From Trochalopteron elliotii (Eukaryota > Chordata > Aves > Passeriformes > Leiothrichidae): a stretch of 64,000 nucleotides of DNA. A program made the translations under genes and the position numbers. Below the pieces are notes generated by a model, which was not told where the DNA came from, did no database searches, and worked only from the letters and a program-made list of their open reading frames with translations. The stretch's first letter is position 1. Every line of letters starts with the position of its first letter. The DNA is taken from assembly GCA_024734555.1 (NCBI GenBank), contig JANPWX010000026.1, positions 3,773,695 to 3,837,694 of the forward strand. Reading direction: 5' to 3'. Of this stretch, positions 24,801 to 39,800 are shown one piece after another.

Positions 24801-27800
24801 CAGCAAGCTACTCACCTTGTTACTAGTTCTTCTTCTGGTTTCTTATGCTCTAGAAGGTGTTGAAAGTAATTCTCCAGGGCTTGAGCAGTTAAAGTTTTCT
24901 TTAGGTATGGATAGTAGAGCGGATGCCGTGCTATCACACCTGTTAGGCATGAAGGGGCATTAGTTGAAATAGGAACTGCTAAAACCGGTTTGTGTTTATC
25001 CTTTCAAAACCTTAAAGCAGACATCCTCCGCTTCACTGAAACTGCACATATGGATCCCCTTTAATGAGCTCCTGAAAAACACAACGGTAGGACAGCTCTC
25101 CCTCTGTCAGCAGAGATGTAGGGTGGAGCATGAACCAAACAATGCTAAGCGACCACTAAGTGATCACCGGATTTTTTCTGCTGCAAACAGTCCTTGCCAC
25201 TGAAAGACACCTGAAGAACATCATCATCACAACAAACAACCCACAGGCAATTCTCTTCCCTTAAATGGTTTGCAAGACTTAGTTATTTAAGCAATCACAA
25301 TTAACCACAACCACAAGGCATGATCAGTGACCAAAGGTTTGGTCCTTGCCCCACCTCTTGCACGTGGATTCTGACGTAAGTGTGACAAATCACAATTACA
25401 TTTTTATTGCTGTAAATATGCTTTATAAGCTTCAGCTAATTTTATGTGGAAGCTGAGGTTCCAGAGCAGGATCAGGAAAACAGCTTTGTGTCACAGGGAC
25501 CTTTCTATCTGGATTTAAATTAGAGGTCAAGTTTGTTGTTATTAGTGTTGTTCCTTAGAAAAGCAGCAGTGGCTTTATATCTGAAGCAGTCTATTAGGTA
25601 GAAGTCATTCATAACTTGGCAATGCTACGTTCTAACACTGGTCAGTCATGGAGAAAGAGAAAAAAAACAGAAGAAAAAAAAATCAATATTGCTTCATTGT
25701 TCAACCCCCCAAAAAAGTTTCACAAACAAGGACAAGAGAACTATATTCCTGAATACAAATGTACAAAAGTCATCAGTTTTAGCATGACAGCTAATAGCAA
25801 ATCAAATCCCAAACGCACCTTTAATTCATACTGAGCTTTGAACAGCACACACTCTCATCTTCCAACAAGTAAGAGAGCCAATTGTTGCATGCAGAAGTAA
25901 GGAATAGAAGGAATTATTAAACAATGCAAGAAGCAGCACAATCAATGCAAAGAGACTGCATACTGAAATATACCATTTGCATTAGCAACATAGTAAAAAC
26001 ATTCCTGTACATATGAGAACAACTTTAGTATTTCCTAACATTGTCAATGTTTTAGCCATAGATGTATTACAAAATTATTCTATGAAAATATTATACATGA
26101 TCAGACAACCAAGCAATTATATTATGTAACATACACACACACAGGAGTAGTTACTGATGTAAAAGAAACTTTAAAAAGGCCTTTCTTAATTTCTGGGAGC
26201 TCAACTTTCCAACCCTAAACAAAAACCTCTCTCTTTAGTATGACATTGCTAGTATTTTTTCTTAGTACCTCAGATTACCACAGTTGCTTATCAGACAACT
26301 ACAGATATTTCATTAGTAAAATCCATATTCAGTAAGTATTCTTTTGCTTCATCACAACTATAAAAAATAAAGGTCAAGTGATGTTTAAAAAAATTAAGAC
26401 TAGCACTTGATATGTAACTCTTGCATGAAAACATTACATCACTTCAGAAAGCAAAAGAAAGAAAAATACCTATGTTTGCAGAATTGCCTTTGTCTCCACT
26501 TCTAGTATAGGCAAGATCTTCTAAGCGGTAAGTATGTGGACCACTTGGCAGATCTGTACAACATAAAAATAATTCATTTTAATGGTGCTACAAATAATTG
26601 TGTATGTTGAAGGAGTAACTGTCAGTTTAAGGGCATGCTTTTTACATTGTCTGCAGTACTCTGAAAACATTTCCAATCCTTCTTCTCACAGGAGCACCTA
26701 GAGAAAAAGGGGTAAGACTGGGGGCCAAATTTAGGAAATTGATCCCTCCTGCTCCATCTCCCAAATTCCTTTTACTTTTTTACAGCCAGATGCTCTACCA
26801 GGCATCCCCTCTTTCATCACTCTTCAATATGACTTCTGTCTTTGCCTTAGCAATGCAGTACCTCTGAAGAGGGCATAGCAGCTGCTTTTCTTGCCTAGCC
26901 AGTAACTTTTGTCCCCTTAACACACAGGTCTCTGCTTCCAGTGCAGGTGGAAAATACCTGCAGTTGCTACTGTCCTGATAATTCTGTAACATCTGTTTAA
27001 CCTGCTAATGCCTGTAGAAAACAGTATGATGATCTCTCACTTGCATTTGCACTCTACAGCTTCTTATCCAGCTGTATAGAAGAAACCTAAGATTTCTTTT
27101 TCAAGTTACTGTTTTTGTAAATATCATAGTATTATATAAGAAAATATATGCTTTCCAGGAAGCCAGTCTTGATTTTTTTAACTTGGCAATGTCTGAGTAT
27201 TGGATGTTGAAGGAACATGGAGGTTGTTGATTTCACTGAACAAATTTCATATGAAATTTTTTTATACATCTATGTATCAAAAAGCAAACCTACTCCTGTC
27301 CTAATCCAGAAATTCAATATTGTGGGATTCACACAGTATATACCTGAGGATTGATGGTTAAGTTACCCAGTATAGACCTCTTGCAATTGTTGATTACTAA
27401 GCGTAGTAGGCTGTCACCACCTAGCTCCTGTTCTCTAAAGTGAGAGAGGAAACACACACTTTGCTACTGAGTTTGAGTGATTTATGGATCACAGCATAAC
27501 ACTAAAACTTGAAGCATGGGCTACATCCAAGCTTTTAGGCAGTGAAAATTGAGAAATTTTCAGTCAGTTTTGCTTCTGCTTCAACTTTTCTATGGCCGTA
27601 TCTCCTGGCCTCCTTGGCTTTTCAATCTCACCATCAATAACAGACTGACCTCCACTTCTGACTCACAGTAAACTTCTCATCCCTCAGTCCTTCTCTCCTC
27701 TGTCCCCTTCCTATTTTTTTTTCATCCTTTTGGATACACAAGTAAGTTCTCCCCCTCTCTGCTCCTTGGACACCAGTAGGGGGAATATGCAGAGCAGTGA

Positions 27801-30800
27801 AGTGACAGTCTTCCTGCTTTGTGGCAGCTTCTGGTGCAACTGCTCCTGACGGCAGCCACAAGAAGCAAATCACAAATATCCCAAAGGCCATTTAAAGGAA
27901 TTGAATATACAGGGTCTTGTAAAGCAATTATGCTGGGCTAACTTCATGTTGCAAGGCACAATGCAATTTGAAAATACATCAGTTTGTCCTTCCTGTACTA
28001 TTGTTGTTTCTGCCGAGAATACCAAACTGTTTGGGTTTTCTTTTTCCATTTTAAATTTTGTTTTAATTTTAGGGAGTAGGAGACCCAGTATTAAAGATCT
28101 TATGGTCCAAACACTGGCTAGGGGCATCACTTAGAGCACAGTGCACCTACTATGAAGGCATGAGTAGACATGTGCTCTGTTGACTGCATTAAGTAATCAG
28201 GTAAATCCAGCTCTAGCCTAATCATCCTTACTTTCAACTCCTTCCTGCCCACAGAAAATTGCTGACAAAGACATGAGCCAGGCTGACCTGAGTAAGACAG
28301 AAACCATGTCCAAATCCTACTGGCTTCCTACTGGCTGCAGTTTTCACTGACCCTGTTTGTGGCAGTGGCAGCTGGACAGATCCCCCAAGTCCATTTGGAT
28401 ATGCGGTGGGAGATATATCGGAGAACAAAAACACCTTAGTACTACATGACATATAATTTGTACAGTGTATCTGTGTTTGGTTGAAGCAGATCAGTCAACA
28501 CTCACACGAGGAGCTCTGCTGGCACACCTGAGTGGCAATAAACAAGGAAAACAATAATGAAGAACTAGGGGCTTACCACAGCAACCTCTTCTACTGGCAT
28601 AGCTGGGTCAGAAAATCTTCCCACTGTCTACCCAAATAATAACTTATCAGCATTGAACTGCTTTAATTAAGACTTGAAGTTTTATAATATATATTTGGTC
28701 ACTTTGAAAGAGTGATTATAGTTTAGTCCGGCACAATGGCTCCTGAGTGGTATAAAGTCACATTAACATGAAATTTGAAGAGCTTAAAGTATACAATGAA
28801 AAAGAGGAACTCAGGAGGTTTGTTTTGAGCTTGAAGCTCACAACCTTTTCCACGTTCACGTGCAAGCAGAAATGTGCCATGAAATGTGGCAGAAAATACT
28901 TAAGGGTGTATTTATTTAATTGGGGAGTATTATTTTTGATTAAACATCTCCATTGAGAGTGGAACTGAAGGTCCAGCTAAAGCTCATTGCTCATTTTGGA
29001 CAAGACTACCACACTTCGTACACTAAAGAAATCACATTAATTTTAATAATTTAATTCAAAATACAGTTCAAGACAAAATGTAGTGCTTTTTCAAAGGCTG
29101 AAATTTGACAAAATCTAAATTGCATAAGCTGTAGAAATCTTTTCTCCATCAGACATTTTAAACAGTTAGTCTCTGACAATCTCCCTTTAAACAAAACCAG
29201 TTCAAGTCAGTGTTCTGGTGTTCTCATTTATTATTACCCTAATTGATTTATCTTTCATGATCTGTTTATCAGGAAATTGTTTTCATTTAACAAACATCTT
29301 AAACAAATCTACGAAAGAATTCCCTTCAAAGCTAGGGAAACTGGTAAATTCAAATTCCACCCTCCCAGAAGCACATCTAGCAGCATATTTTAAATCCATT
29401 TTCACATATTTCTCTTATCTATTTAATGACAACAGTCCCTCACACTTGAGATAACCATGAAACTAAGAAAAATACTTTCCTCCTTTCTAAATGCTGACAG
29501 AAAATGCTTTAGCAGAAGCTATTCCTTTTACAGTCTAACCCATTTGTCTTTCTCATCCATGCTGTCCCACATTAAGCCACAGAAGTAGGTAAGTATTTAG
29601 TCACATACAGAAAACATTTATATTTACAACCAAGGGCAAAAGTTTAGAGATCCTTCTCAGGGGAAACAACCAGAAAAGTTCTGCTGTCTCTCAAAAGTGG
29701 GGCTTTGCCTGAAAAAAGGCCTGAAGAATTTCAGTAGTTAAATGCTGGTGTCAGGCACCTCAGAAAATTTTCTCAAGTTATAAAAAGGCAGTAGGGAGTC
29801 CAACAGCTTTTTGCTTCTTCAATATTTAGCACTGTAGTCACCCAGGAATAAAACCCCAAACCCAGGACCTTTGCTAACCCTTTCATTAAGCAGAACAATG
29901 ACTTCCTATTCCTTAACTTGCCTGGTCTGATGGTGCAAATACCACACTGCCCTCCTGAGAACTCCCAGGGAGCTGAGAGATGCTGGTGTGACATCAGATT
30001 TCCAACGGACATAAGTGCTGAAACCATACTTAAAAGTTTAATTTGTTTCTGCATGGCACAAATCATTGTATTGAAGAGATGTTTGAATAGATGGGGAAAA
30101 TGAACACATGCATGGCAATCAGGCATCCACTATTAGTGGCTTTCAAATGGCAATAAACAGTCATGTATGTATTTCAAAATGTCTCTATGCGACACAAACA
30201 TTCCCTGATGACTCGTATTAGTTGTTACTCTGTTCTATTACTAGTTTTGAGAATCACTGTTCACCTTTATCTGGAATCCAGAGTAAACCTTGACATGTAA
30301 ACGCCTTAACAACATTAATTTTTTAAGTATACACAGACTTTAATACCTGAATTACTCTTTCACCATCAGTATTGTTTTTAGAAATTTTTCTAACATGTAA
30401 TTTTTAGGTAGAGTCACCTGATTCAGATTTTCAAACAGCTATCCACAGCTTTAAATTAATTCTCTCAGTTCTCTGGTAAACAGAAGTAAGATAATGAAGA
30501 CTGTTTGGACCAAAAGGGAATCATGGAACATGTTATACTTTAACAAATAGTGTATATAGTTCAGCCATTAGAAATAATGAAGATTTTCAGGTGTCCAGCA
30601 CTTTTAGTAACTGCTTGTATGAGCAACTCTGATTTAACACTTCCTTTTTACTGCAGACATCCTGACCTGCTCCATTCAACTCACTGGTTAGCCCTTCTCT
30701 AGGTTCTTTTCTTTCTCAGCGAATTTGGTTAGATAAGTTTAGCAGCAACACAGGAACTATCATGCTGGATTATTAACTCAGTATGGTTTCTTTTAAAGTC

Positions 30801-33800
30801 ACCAGTTCCAGGTCGACCACTTTGTTGTTAATTTTGTGAAGGCTGCCATATGGAACAGGAACGAATTTTAATTATCTAAGTGCTGTAAGTCCACAAGTCA
30901 TTCTGTTCGTCTGTCCTCTATTCTGAACGCTATTTTGATGTAAGATAAACCCAACTATTCCCGGGACTCACCAGAAGTAAGATCACAGTATACTTTGAAA
31001 CCACGTTTTAATTTCAAGCCAGCTTTACATGGTCTTCAGTTGTGTTTAAGGCTTAAGAGTTTTTAATAAAAAAATTATTTCCACACTTGTTATAGTCTCA
31101 AATACATTATACTGCATGACAATAACCACTGTTCAAGAGAAAACAGCTTGTGTTTTGCAACAGCCATAAAAATGTCTCATATAAGGAGGCAACATGTATT
31201 TCACAGACAAAATCTAACACAATTTACCAGGACGAGGATAGCAAGTGACACATTCACAAGTACAAAGATGAACATACCTTTCAATTCGCTGCTAATCTTG
31301 GGTAGATCTAACGAAACCACATCATCTGATGTAAACGTGAGATCCTCCTCAAATATCTCAGCATGCTGCCCATTTAAAAATAGGTTGATCTGTAGAAAGA
31401 ACACACATTTTCAAACAGTCAAATCAGAAATCCATTGCAATGTGAATAAATAAAGCATATTCCTAATTAAGTACTGATCTAGTAGACTTCCAGTAATAGC
31501 TTTACAGATAAGGCTCTGGTGCTCCCTTTTAAAAGGTCACAGTACAATAACAATTCATTATAAACCTGAAAGAAATCTTTGTTTAGGGAAAAAATGGTAT
31601 TAAAAACCCCAAAGAAATGCCCCATCCAGTTTGGTATTTTTTAAAGAATGACAAATCTCTTTCCATCTCACTCTATATACTGCAACACTGCATGGAATTT
31701 CATCTCACAGCTGAATCCCAAAACTTGAACATTTCCGTCTTTTCCATGATGCAACCCCCTTTTCTTCTTAATGTTGCTGTCTGTAATAAAGACAAACTTC
31801 TCTTTGCATACTGTGTCCATCTTCAAATGTATTCTCTGAAAGCTGCTAAAAAAATAGATCAATACAGGAATTTTGGGCCTGACTGTTGCTCAGTAGCAAC
31901 ACACAGAGTAGACTCTAAGTCAAGGACCTTTCAGTTTCCCATGCTCTGCCAGCAAGCTCAGGGAGCTGGGAGGGAGCATGGCCAGGACAGCTGACCTGAA
32001 CTGGCCAAAGAGCATCCTGCCCAGTATATAAATGGGGAGAGAGTGAGGAGTTGGCTGGGAGCTGCTGATCGCTGCTGGGGGACAGGCTGGGCATTGGGCA
32101 GTGAGTGGAGGGACACTCTACGGTGCATCATTTGTCTTTCTTTGGTTTTATTGCCCTCTTACTTTTTCGCCACCTCCCTTTTAATAATACCAACAATTAC
32201 TACCTTGTTTCAATTATTAAACCGTTTTTATCTCCACTTATGTGGTTTATTTTTTACCATTTTTCCAATTCTTCTCTATGCCACTGGGGAGGTGGGAGTG
32301 GCTGAGTGGCCTTTAGTTGCCAGCTGGGAATAAACCCTGACAGGCCTTTTTCATGCCTACCATGGGGCTTAATGGGTTGAGATAACAACAGATCTGACTA
32401 GAATATGTTAGAACAAATTTCTTACAAGCATTCATTGTATTAGTTTAATAGCCACCGGTCACAATGCTTATTTTCTCTCAAAGTTGATGTGTTTGTTCCT
32501 CAAGTTCAATTATGTACCGCCTTACTTGCAGTATGTATTCTCTGTTATGATGTTTATCACCCATGGAAACTGGGCTGAGGTTATCAAGCTGTACTTTGTA
32601 ACACTGGCTAGTGATATAATTGCTGGTTGTGAAACTAATCTGGTATCTGCACTCAGCATTGCTGTCACCCCTGTACTTGGGAGTCATCTATCACGAACTA
32701 TTGCTAATTATACCTTTTACCTTTTCTCTTTGGAAACTCAAACCATGGAGGGGACACACTTCCCTTCCTCTTCCCCTTATCCTCCAGGCTAATTACAATA
32801 GATCTTGAGAATTTTTAATATCCTGGGATGCTCAACCTAGCATGTTCCTATCATTATGTCTTCACAGAATCAGTTACATTGGGAAATACTTCTGAGATCA
32901 TCAAGTCCAACCTATGACCCAACACCACCATGTCAACTAGACCTAAGAGCCACATCCAGTCCTTCCTTAAACATCTCCAGGTATGGTGACTCCACCTCCT
33001 CTCAGGTAGTTGTAGTGCGTGATAAGTTCTCCCCTGAACCTCCTTTTCCCCAGGCTAAACAACCACAGCTCCCTCAGCTGCTTCTCTTGAGACCTATTCT
33101 CCAGACCATTTACTAGCTTTGTCACCTTCTCTGGACATGCTCTAGCACCTCAAAAGTCCCTCCTAAACTGAGGGGCCCAGAACTGGATACATGACTCGAG
33201 ATGTGGCCTCACCAGTGCTGAATACAGGAGGATGATCACTGCCCTGGTCCTACTGGCCACACTATTGCTGATCCAGGCCAGGATGCCATTGGCTTTCCTG
33301 GGCACACTGTTGACTCATGTCTTGTGAATGCGTTCCAGGTCTTGGTTGAAGTTTAAACAACTATTTAAGAATACTTCTCAGAATCAGCCCTGCAGAGAAA
33401 GACCTGGGGATGATAACTGATGGAAAACCCAACATGACCCATCAGTGTATGGTCACAGCCCAGAAAGTAAATTGAATACTGAGCTGCATCAAAAGGAGTG
33501 TGGCCAACCAGTTGCAGGAGGTGATTCTCCCCCTCTGCTCTTATGACACCCCGCCTAGAGCATTGTGTACAGTGCTGGTGTCCCCAAAACATGAAGGACA
33601 TGGACCTGCTGACCAAGTCCAGAGGAGACCATGAAGTGCATAAAAGGACTTGAGCACCTTCCCTAAAAAGACAGACTGAGGGAGCTGGGGCTGCTCAGCC
33701 TGGAGAAGAGAAGCTTATGTGGAGACCTCATAGCAACCTACCAGTATCTGAAGGGGCCTACATGGAAGCTGGAGCAGGACTCTTTGTCAGGAACTGTAGT

Positions 33801-36800
33801 GACAGGACAAGGGTAATGGGTACAAATTGAAAAAGGGGAAACTTAGATTAGATATTAGGAGGAAATTTTTCACTGTGAGGGTGGTGAGACACTGCCCACT
33901 GTTGGTGAGAACAAGCTGCCCAGGGAAATTAGGGATGCCCCATTCCTGGAGGTACTCAAAGCCAGGCTGGTTAAGGCCTTGAACAACCTGGTCTAGTGGG
34001 AGGTATCCCTGCCCATGGCACTGAAGGTTGGGACTAGATGATCTTAAAGGGCTATTCCAACCCCTTAACATTTTATGATTCATAAACATAACATCCTCTC
34101 CTGATGTTTATGATCTGCCTTGAGGCTGGATCATTAAGAGTGGCAAGGTGCACGGGGTGGTACGGGCAAGTGCATAGGACTGTGAGCAGCTTGCATTTTG
34201 GAACTTCACTCTTGAACAAGTGCAGAATCCAGAAAAACTAGTAAAATACTGGAAGAAGTATGCTGTCACCTTGGCAATTCCAGAGAGACACAAATCACTG
34301 CAATGTGCTGGTCCAGGCCTACCAAGGTCTGTCTGACGCTATTCTCAAGGTGAAAAGCGCTCTGGATCGGATGACAAAACAAAACCCTGCAGCTACTCCA
34401 ACCCCAGTGACAGACACTGCAGAGGAATGAGAGAACTAACACCTCTTAATTATCAGTCACTCCTATACACAAGAAATGGACACAAAACTCAGCTTGTAAG
34501 GGAGGATGAAGCAGGGCCATCACAAGAACAGGAGAAAGAGGCAGAACAAGACACCTATCTTTGAATCAGATGTGGAGTATACAAAAATATTTCACCTGTC
34601 TTCCAGGTCAGCACAATATCATCTGGCTGCTATGATGCTGGGATAGTGGAATAAGTAGCCTGTAATTAGAGGCTAGGGAAGCCAAGTAGCTCTGATCACT
34701 TTCTAGGGAAGGGGGCACTGACAACTGGATTTGAAAAAGGGGCCTAGGTCCTCAGCCTCTGAAGATAACGCCTGTTAAGTCTGAAGGAAAGGTATCCCTT
34801 CAAGGAAAATGGTGTATGTCACCCAGATAAGAGGACCACAATGCAGGGAGGTACCCAGTTCTTGAAGGAATTAGCCATGCTAGAAATGATTTATTATGAC
34901 CTAACGTGCAGCACAGATGAAGCCCAATTCCCATGACCCACAGGACACCAATTTGTGTGCAGCACATCATCACTGTATCCCAGCTGATTGGCAGCAATGA
35001 CCTAGAGAGACAAAGAGGCACCAGCCATTGATTAAGTGGCTCAACACCTCCAATAATATGGAGGAAAAAAAAATGTATTGCTCCCTGATTTATATATGGA
35101 CCAGTATCTCAGCTTTTAACAGTAAACATCCTTTTGATCAAGAGATGTAGAAGGAAGGATGCAGAAAGTACACACAGCAGGCTACCCTTCAGTTTTACCT
35201 GTGGGACCACTGACAGGACACGAGGAAGTGGGATAGAAGAGAGTGGCATCCATTTCATCTGTTTTGGAGGACGCCCGGTATGAAAGATTCAGACACAATC
35301 AGGTTAAACTTCCAGAACAAAACAACATAAACAAACTTAGCTGCAGCAGTTATCAGTGCTCAGCTGTCAGCAAATGCCAAATAGCTCTACTCAGCACTCT
35401 TTGTTAAGATTGTCCTTAAAGAATAACTAATAGTGACTTGCCCTCAGTAGGTTTGCTGCAATTTCTCCCTACATAAAAGTTTTAGGTTACCTTCAAAGCA
35501 CACATGGAAAGGAACTACTATTTGAACTGTAAAACCACTGGTGATCTATGACAAAATCAGTACAATTGCATAAAAGCAGTGAAAACAACAAACAAGACAT
35601 TGAATCCAAAATGACACCCGGAAAGGTGTTACCAAACACAAAAGAAAAGAACCCACTGTGGCAATGTTAATATAACTCACAATCTGCTTATGGAATTTTT
35701 TTAGTTTTAGGTCAAATGCTGACCTAGAGCAACTAGACTCTTTGTAACTGAACTTCTAATTTAGAAAATCAGTTAATTCATACCTTATTCATTCTGTAAT
35801 CTTTTACTGGACAATAGTTTTTAAAACATGGCTAGAATTTTGAAACAAGGACTTGAATCACACATTTTTACCCTCAATATTACTGCAGGTTAGCAGTGAT
35901 AGGACACACAGCATTTTGCTGACAGCATTATCAGTGCCCCTATCAGATTAGTTACACAAAGCAAGGACTTTGATTTTCTGTATTGAAAAGAATAAATGAG
36001 ACACTGCTTTGCTTCCTTGTTAAAACAGATTACTGTTTAATCTCAACATCATTTTGCCAAGTCTGGAACACACTGCTAATTAAGTAAGCTAATACTGAAC
36101 TTGAACAACACAGTGGTAGGCTAAACTTCCATAAAGATAATAATTTCACACTAAACTTGGCAAAGACAAGCCATTTGTAGATGGCAAAATGTAAGTGACA
36201 ATAAAAGGAAGTACTTCAACTTTAGACAACAAGAAAGGTAGGGTTTTTTAAATGCTTTTCCATTGTGAAGTTTGCAATTAACTTAGATTTAATAACTAAA
36301 TCGCATCTTCTCTGTAAAGTTGTGAAATTAAAATATTTTCCTTTAATGAAGAATACTACTTAAAGAATAGGGCTTGGTTGTGCTAAGCACTGTATGAATG
36401 TTAAAGAACAAAAACAACAGTCCCTTTCTTATTAAGTTGTTTTGTCTTTTCCCCCTTGCCCAATTTTTCACTTGCTGCCTGTGCTCCCAAAACTTCCCTA
36501 AGCCACCCTAAGCAGAAGCCTGTCACAATACCTGTGGCCTAATGCAGACCAACATTCCAGCCTTTGGCCACTTTCTTGATGGTGGATGGGTGAGAAGGCT
36601 CTTACTGAGTATTAGGATGCCTTGCCATGGGAGAGATGTAGTAGTTACAAGTTACTTGAAAAAGAAGGGCATATACGCAGTTTTGTCTGCAGTTTCCAAA
36701 GGATAAATTCAGCATCTGATGGCACTCAGAAGAGCAGAGAATGTTCCCAAATCCAAACACTTTATCATTTCAGCAAAACCAGTTTCTTCAAGTTTATCTT

Positions 36801-39800
36801 GAAAACTTTGAACTAGACAGGGGTATATACATCACAGAGAAAAAGCAGCCTGTAGATGAACATGTCATCTTGCACTCTCTCACCTAAGGCTGCCTAGACA
36901 TCTGAACTGTCAATTCTTGGACTGAAAGAAACGACTGCTATGAACTGATTAGGGTCACAGAGTCACAGGGTTCCTCCATGACAGCACAGTACTTCCACAG
37001 GCTTTCATAATCTGACAGTTTTTGTAATACAGGCAAGAACAGAAATTACTACTTCTATTTTTATAGATAAGGTACACGGAAGGAAAAAGCCCAACGCTCT
37101 GTTACGGTAAAACCTCTTGAATCCGAGGAAATGGAATGATTTTAGTATTTATTCCCAGTAGTATACACGAAATACACCACTCCCCAAAAACTCTGATGTA
37201 TCCAAGTTCACAAGATTAATGTTCCCACTCTCTGAACACCCAACTGCCTACTTTAAAAAGACTCCATTAACCTTCAAAGAAGTCTACAATTTTCTTAAGC
37301 ACTCTTCGCAAATGCAGTAAAAAGAATTAAAACCTGCAATTCCAGGAACCTGAAAAGAGAAGCTCGGTTTTGATGTAAGATATTTCAAAATTAGCAGTAA
37401 TTAAAATGGAAGGCTGGTAATTTCAACTGTTGCAAAACATTCTCTGTGAATAACATTAGTCTCTCAGGACATTTTTTTTAAATAAAAACCTTTCTTTTTT
37501 AAAGTCACCAGACTACTTTGCAGTTTTGTTACTGGAAGTCACCAAAAAATGTCAGAATCAGCAGGATTTTTCAAATTACTTCCAAGAAAATGGAACTCAG
37601 ACTTTAAGCAGTAGGCCTTACCTGAATATTGCTTTTGGGATAATAGAAGAAAAATGGCTTCAAAACTGGAGACCTAGACACACAAAACAACAAGCATAAG
37701 TGCATTTACCTAGAAATTAATGAAACTGGCAGATCATACACCTTTGGACTATTCATACGCCAAACATTTGGGAAATTAAAACCATTCAACCATGACAAGT
37801 AATGTTTTTTTGGCAAAATTTGGAAAGCCCTCATGAGAAGTGTAAAAACTCCTTAAATTCCATTATTAAGAATGTAAGACTTTGTTTAAAAATCTGAAGG
37901 AAATTTTACTGAGGGGAGGTAGCCAAAACAGCAAAAATATTTTCTTGACAAAGGATGTGCTTCTTGACATTGAAGTCTACTACAATGTCAGCAGCCCCAT
38001 ACCGCTACCGAGGCCAGCTACACAGGGCTACTGGAAATACAGCCACAGGTTCTTCTCCCATCTTCATGCACTATTTGCTAAATGACAGGAAAGTTTTAGA
38101 TGAATAAGCGTGAAAAGGTGAGGATATAAATCACCACATGATTTTAGCCATATCTAGAAAAAAACTGAATCAAGCCAGGCTTTTTTTTTTTTTTTTTTAA
38201 CATGTTCAACATTGTTATGTTCAGCTCAGTCACAAAATGGTTTCATGCTAAAATTTTGTGGGATGTTCTGGTATTTGACCTTATGTTTCTATGTGAAGTG
38301 AGCTCATACAGATGTAAATTTGGTGGGCCCATATTCCAAACTAAGAGCTACAAGAAAAAACTGGTCCAGAAATTTGCATCTATTAATGTGGTCGAGCTAC
38401 TGCCTGGCCATAAAGTCACATTTCAAGTTTTCTCTACAGCTCATTAGGCAAAGATATTGCTATGAGCTGATGAGAAACCTACGTAACTCATATTTAGTTC
38501 AATAAAGAATTTTATCTTTTGCATGCACATTGTATAGCTCTCACTATTATCTTGTTATCAGTTATTAAGCACAAAGTGACACAGGAAGATTTAGGTGCTT
38601 CTGTAGCTGGGGACGCTTGTGATGGTGACTGGTAGGAACATTATCATCACACATTACAACAAGTTCATGATCAAGAGTTAACTTACACTTTGGGGCGCCC
38701 TCCAACAATTCCAGTGAGGCCAGGGGCTGGAAAAGGAAATTAAATTCACAAAAGACTGGTTAAAACCTTCTTCAAAACATCAGAGCTTGCAGCTTGTCAT
38801 AACTTGAATTGATCTATTTTTAATAAATGCAGGGAAATATCTAGAAAATTATATACATTCTTGTAAATTAACAAAACTGAACATTTTATACAAGTTAAAA
38901 GGCAAAACACGTAACTATGCACATTTAAATTTTTTTTTGGTTAAAATTCAAAGTGTGAACTAAATCTTTAGAATTTTCTTCCAAATACTTTGTATACAAA
39001 TGCCAGTGAGGTAATAACATGTAACAGAAAAATAACTTTTAGGTTTTTTGTCATTCTTTTATTTACTTTTAAAGAGAGCAGAGAAACAATTCTTATGGAC
39101 CATGTCTTCTTTTAATATTTGTTTAATATAACTTTGCTTGTTTATATTAACCCTTTCATTTGAATCGCTCTCTCCATCCTTTAAACAAACTTTGCTTTTT
39201 TAAGGTGCTGGGTACTGCAGATCTCATTCTCCCTCTGTGATACAGAGGCAGTTCAGGGGCTTAAGGCACTAGCATGAGCTCAGAGCTGTGCTAAGTCAGC
39301 ACTGTATTATCACGTTGCCAGGCTCGACTATCATTAAACCCATCTGCCCACCTCAGTATTTCTGAAAGAAACAGCTCTGCTCTCCTCATCCTGAGCTTAG
39401 CTTCTCACCCTTCTGTCTGGCATGGACAGCAGGAATACATGATCATCAGAGCTCCAAACAGTATTGGAGGAGAAAGAGACAGTAAAATGCATACATTAGA
39501 TCAGCCTAGGAATTAATTAACAACTTCTTAAGCAGTCTCTTTTAAAAATAACTGCTCTGGAAAGCTGCCCACATGGTATATTTGGCCAAATTAATTCTAA
39601 AAAGGGCTTCATGCTTTCTGCAGGTGTGAATTCCCTCAGTTCACGCTCCAAGCAAACTAAAAGCCAGGTAACTGTGCTGTTGTGATACTAAAGCTAACAG
39701 TGATGAGCTCTACTCCACAGCAGGCTGTTCTAGGTCGGATTCAGTGCCTTGTCAATGTGGACACATACCAGTGGCAGCAGACATTACACAGCCTTGCCAC

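Larger units (their letters stand above)
31390..37621 (-). other. Intron g-h (6.2 kb), with ERV and CR1 insertions
   Basis: Phase-0 GT-AG intron. Between 31,880 and about 35,290 it is filled with endogenous retrovirus remains interrupted by two CR1 copies. All are broken, and the retroviral parts lie antisense to the host gene. Positions 35,300-37,621 show nothing recognisable beyond a very weak MIR-like stretch near 37,050-37,105. Confidence 0.7.

Noticed and set aside
31876..32346. GGCC four-base direct repeats flanking the LTR, suggesting a solo LTR
   Set aside because: The match is only four bases and the sequence after the LTR looks like retroviral leader, so a solo LTR with a target duplication is less likely than an LTR plus internal part.
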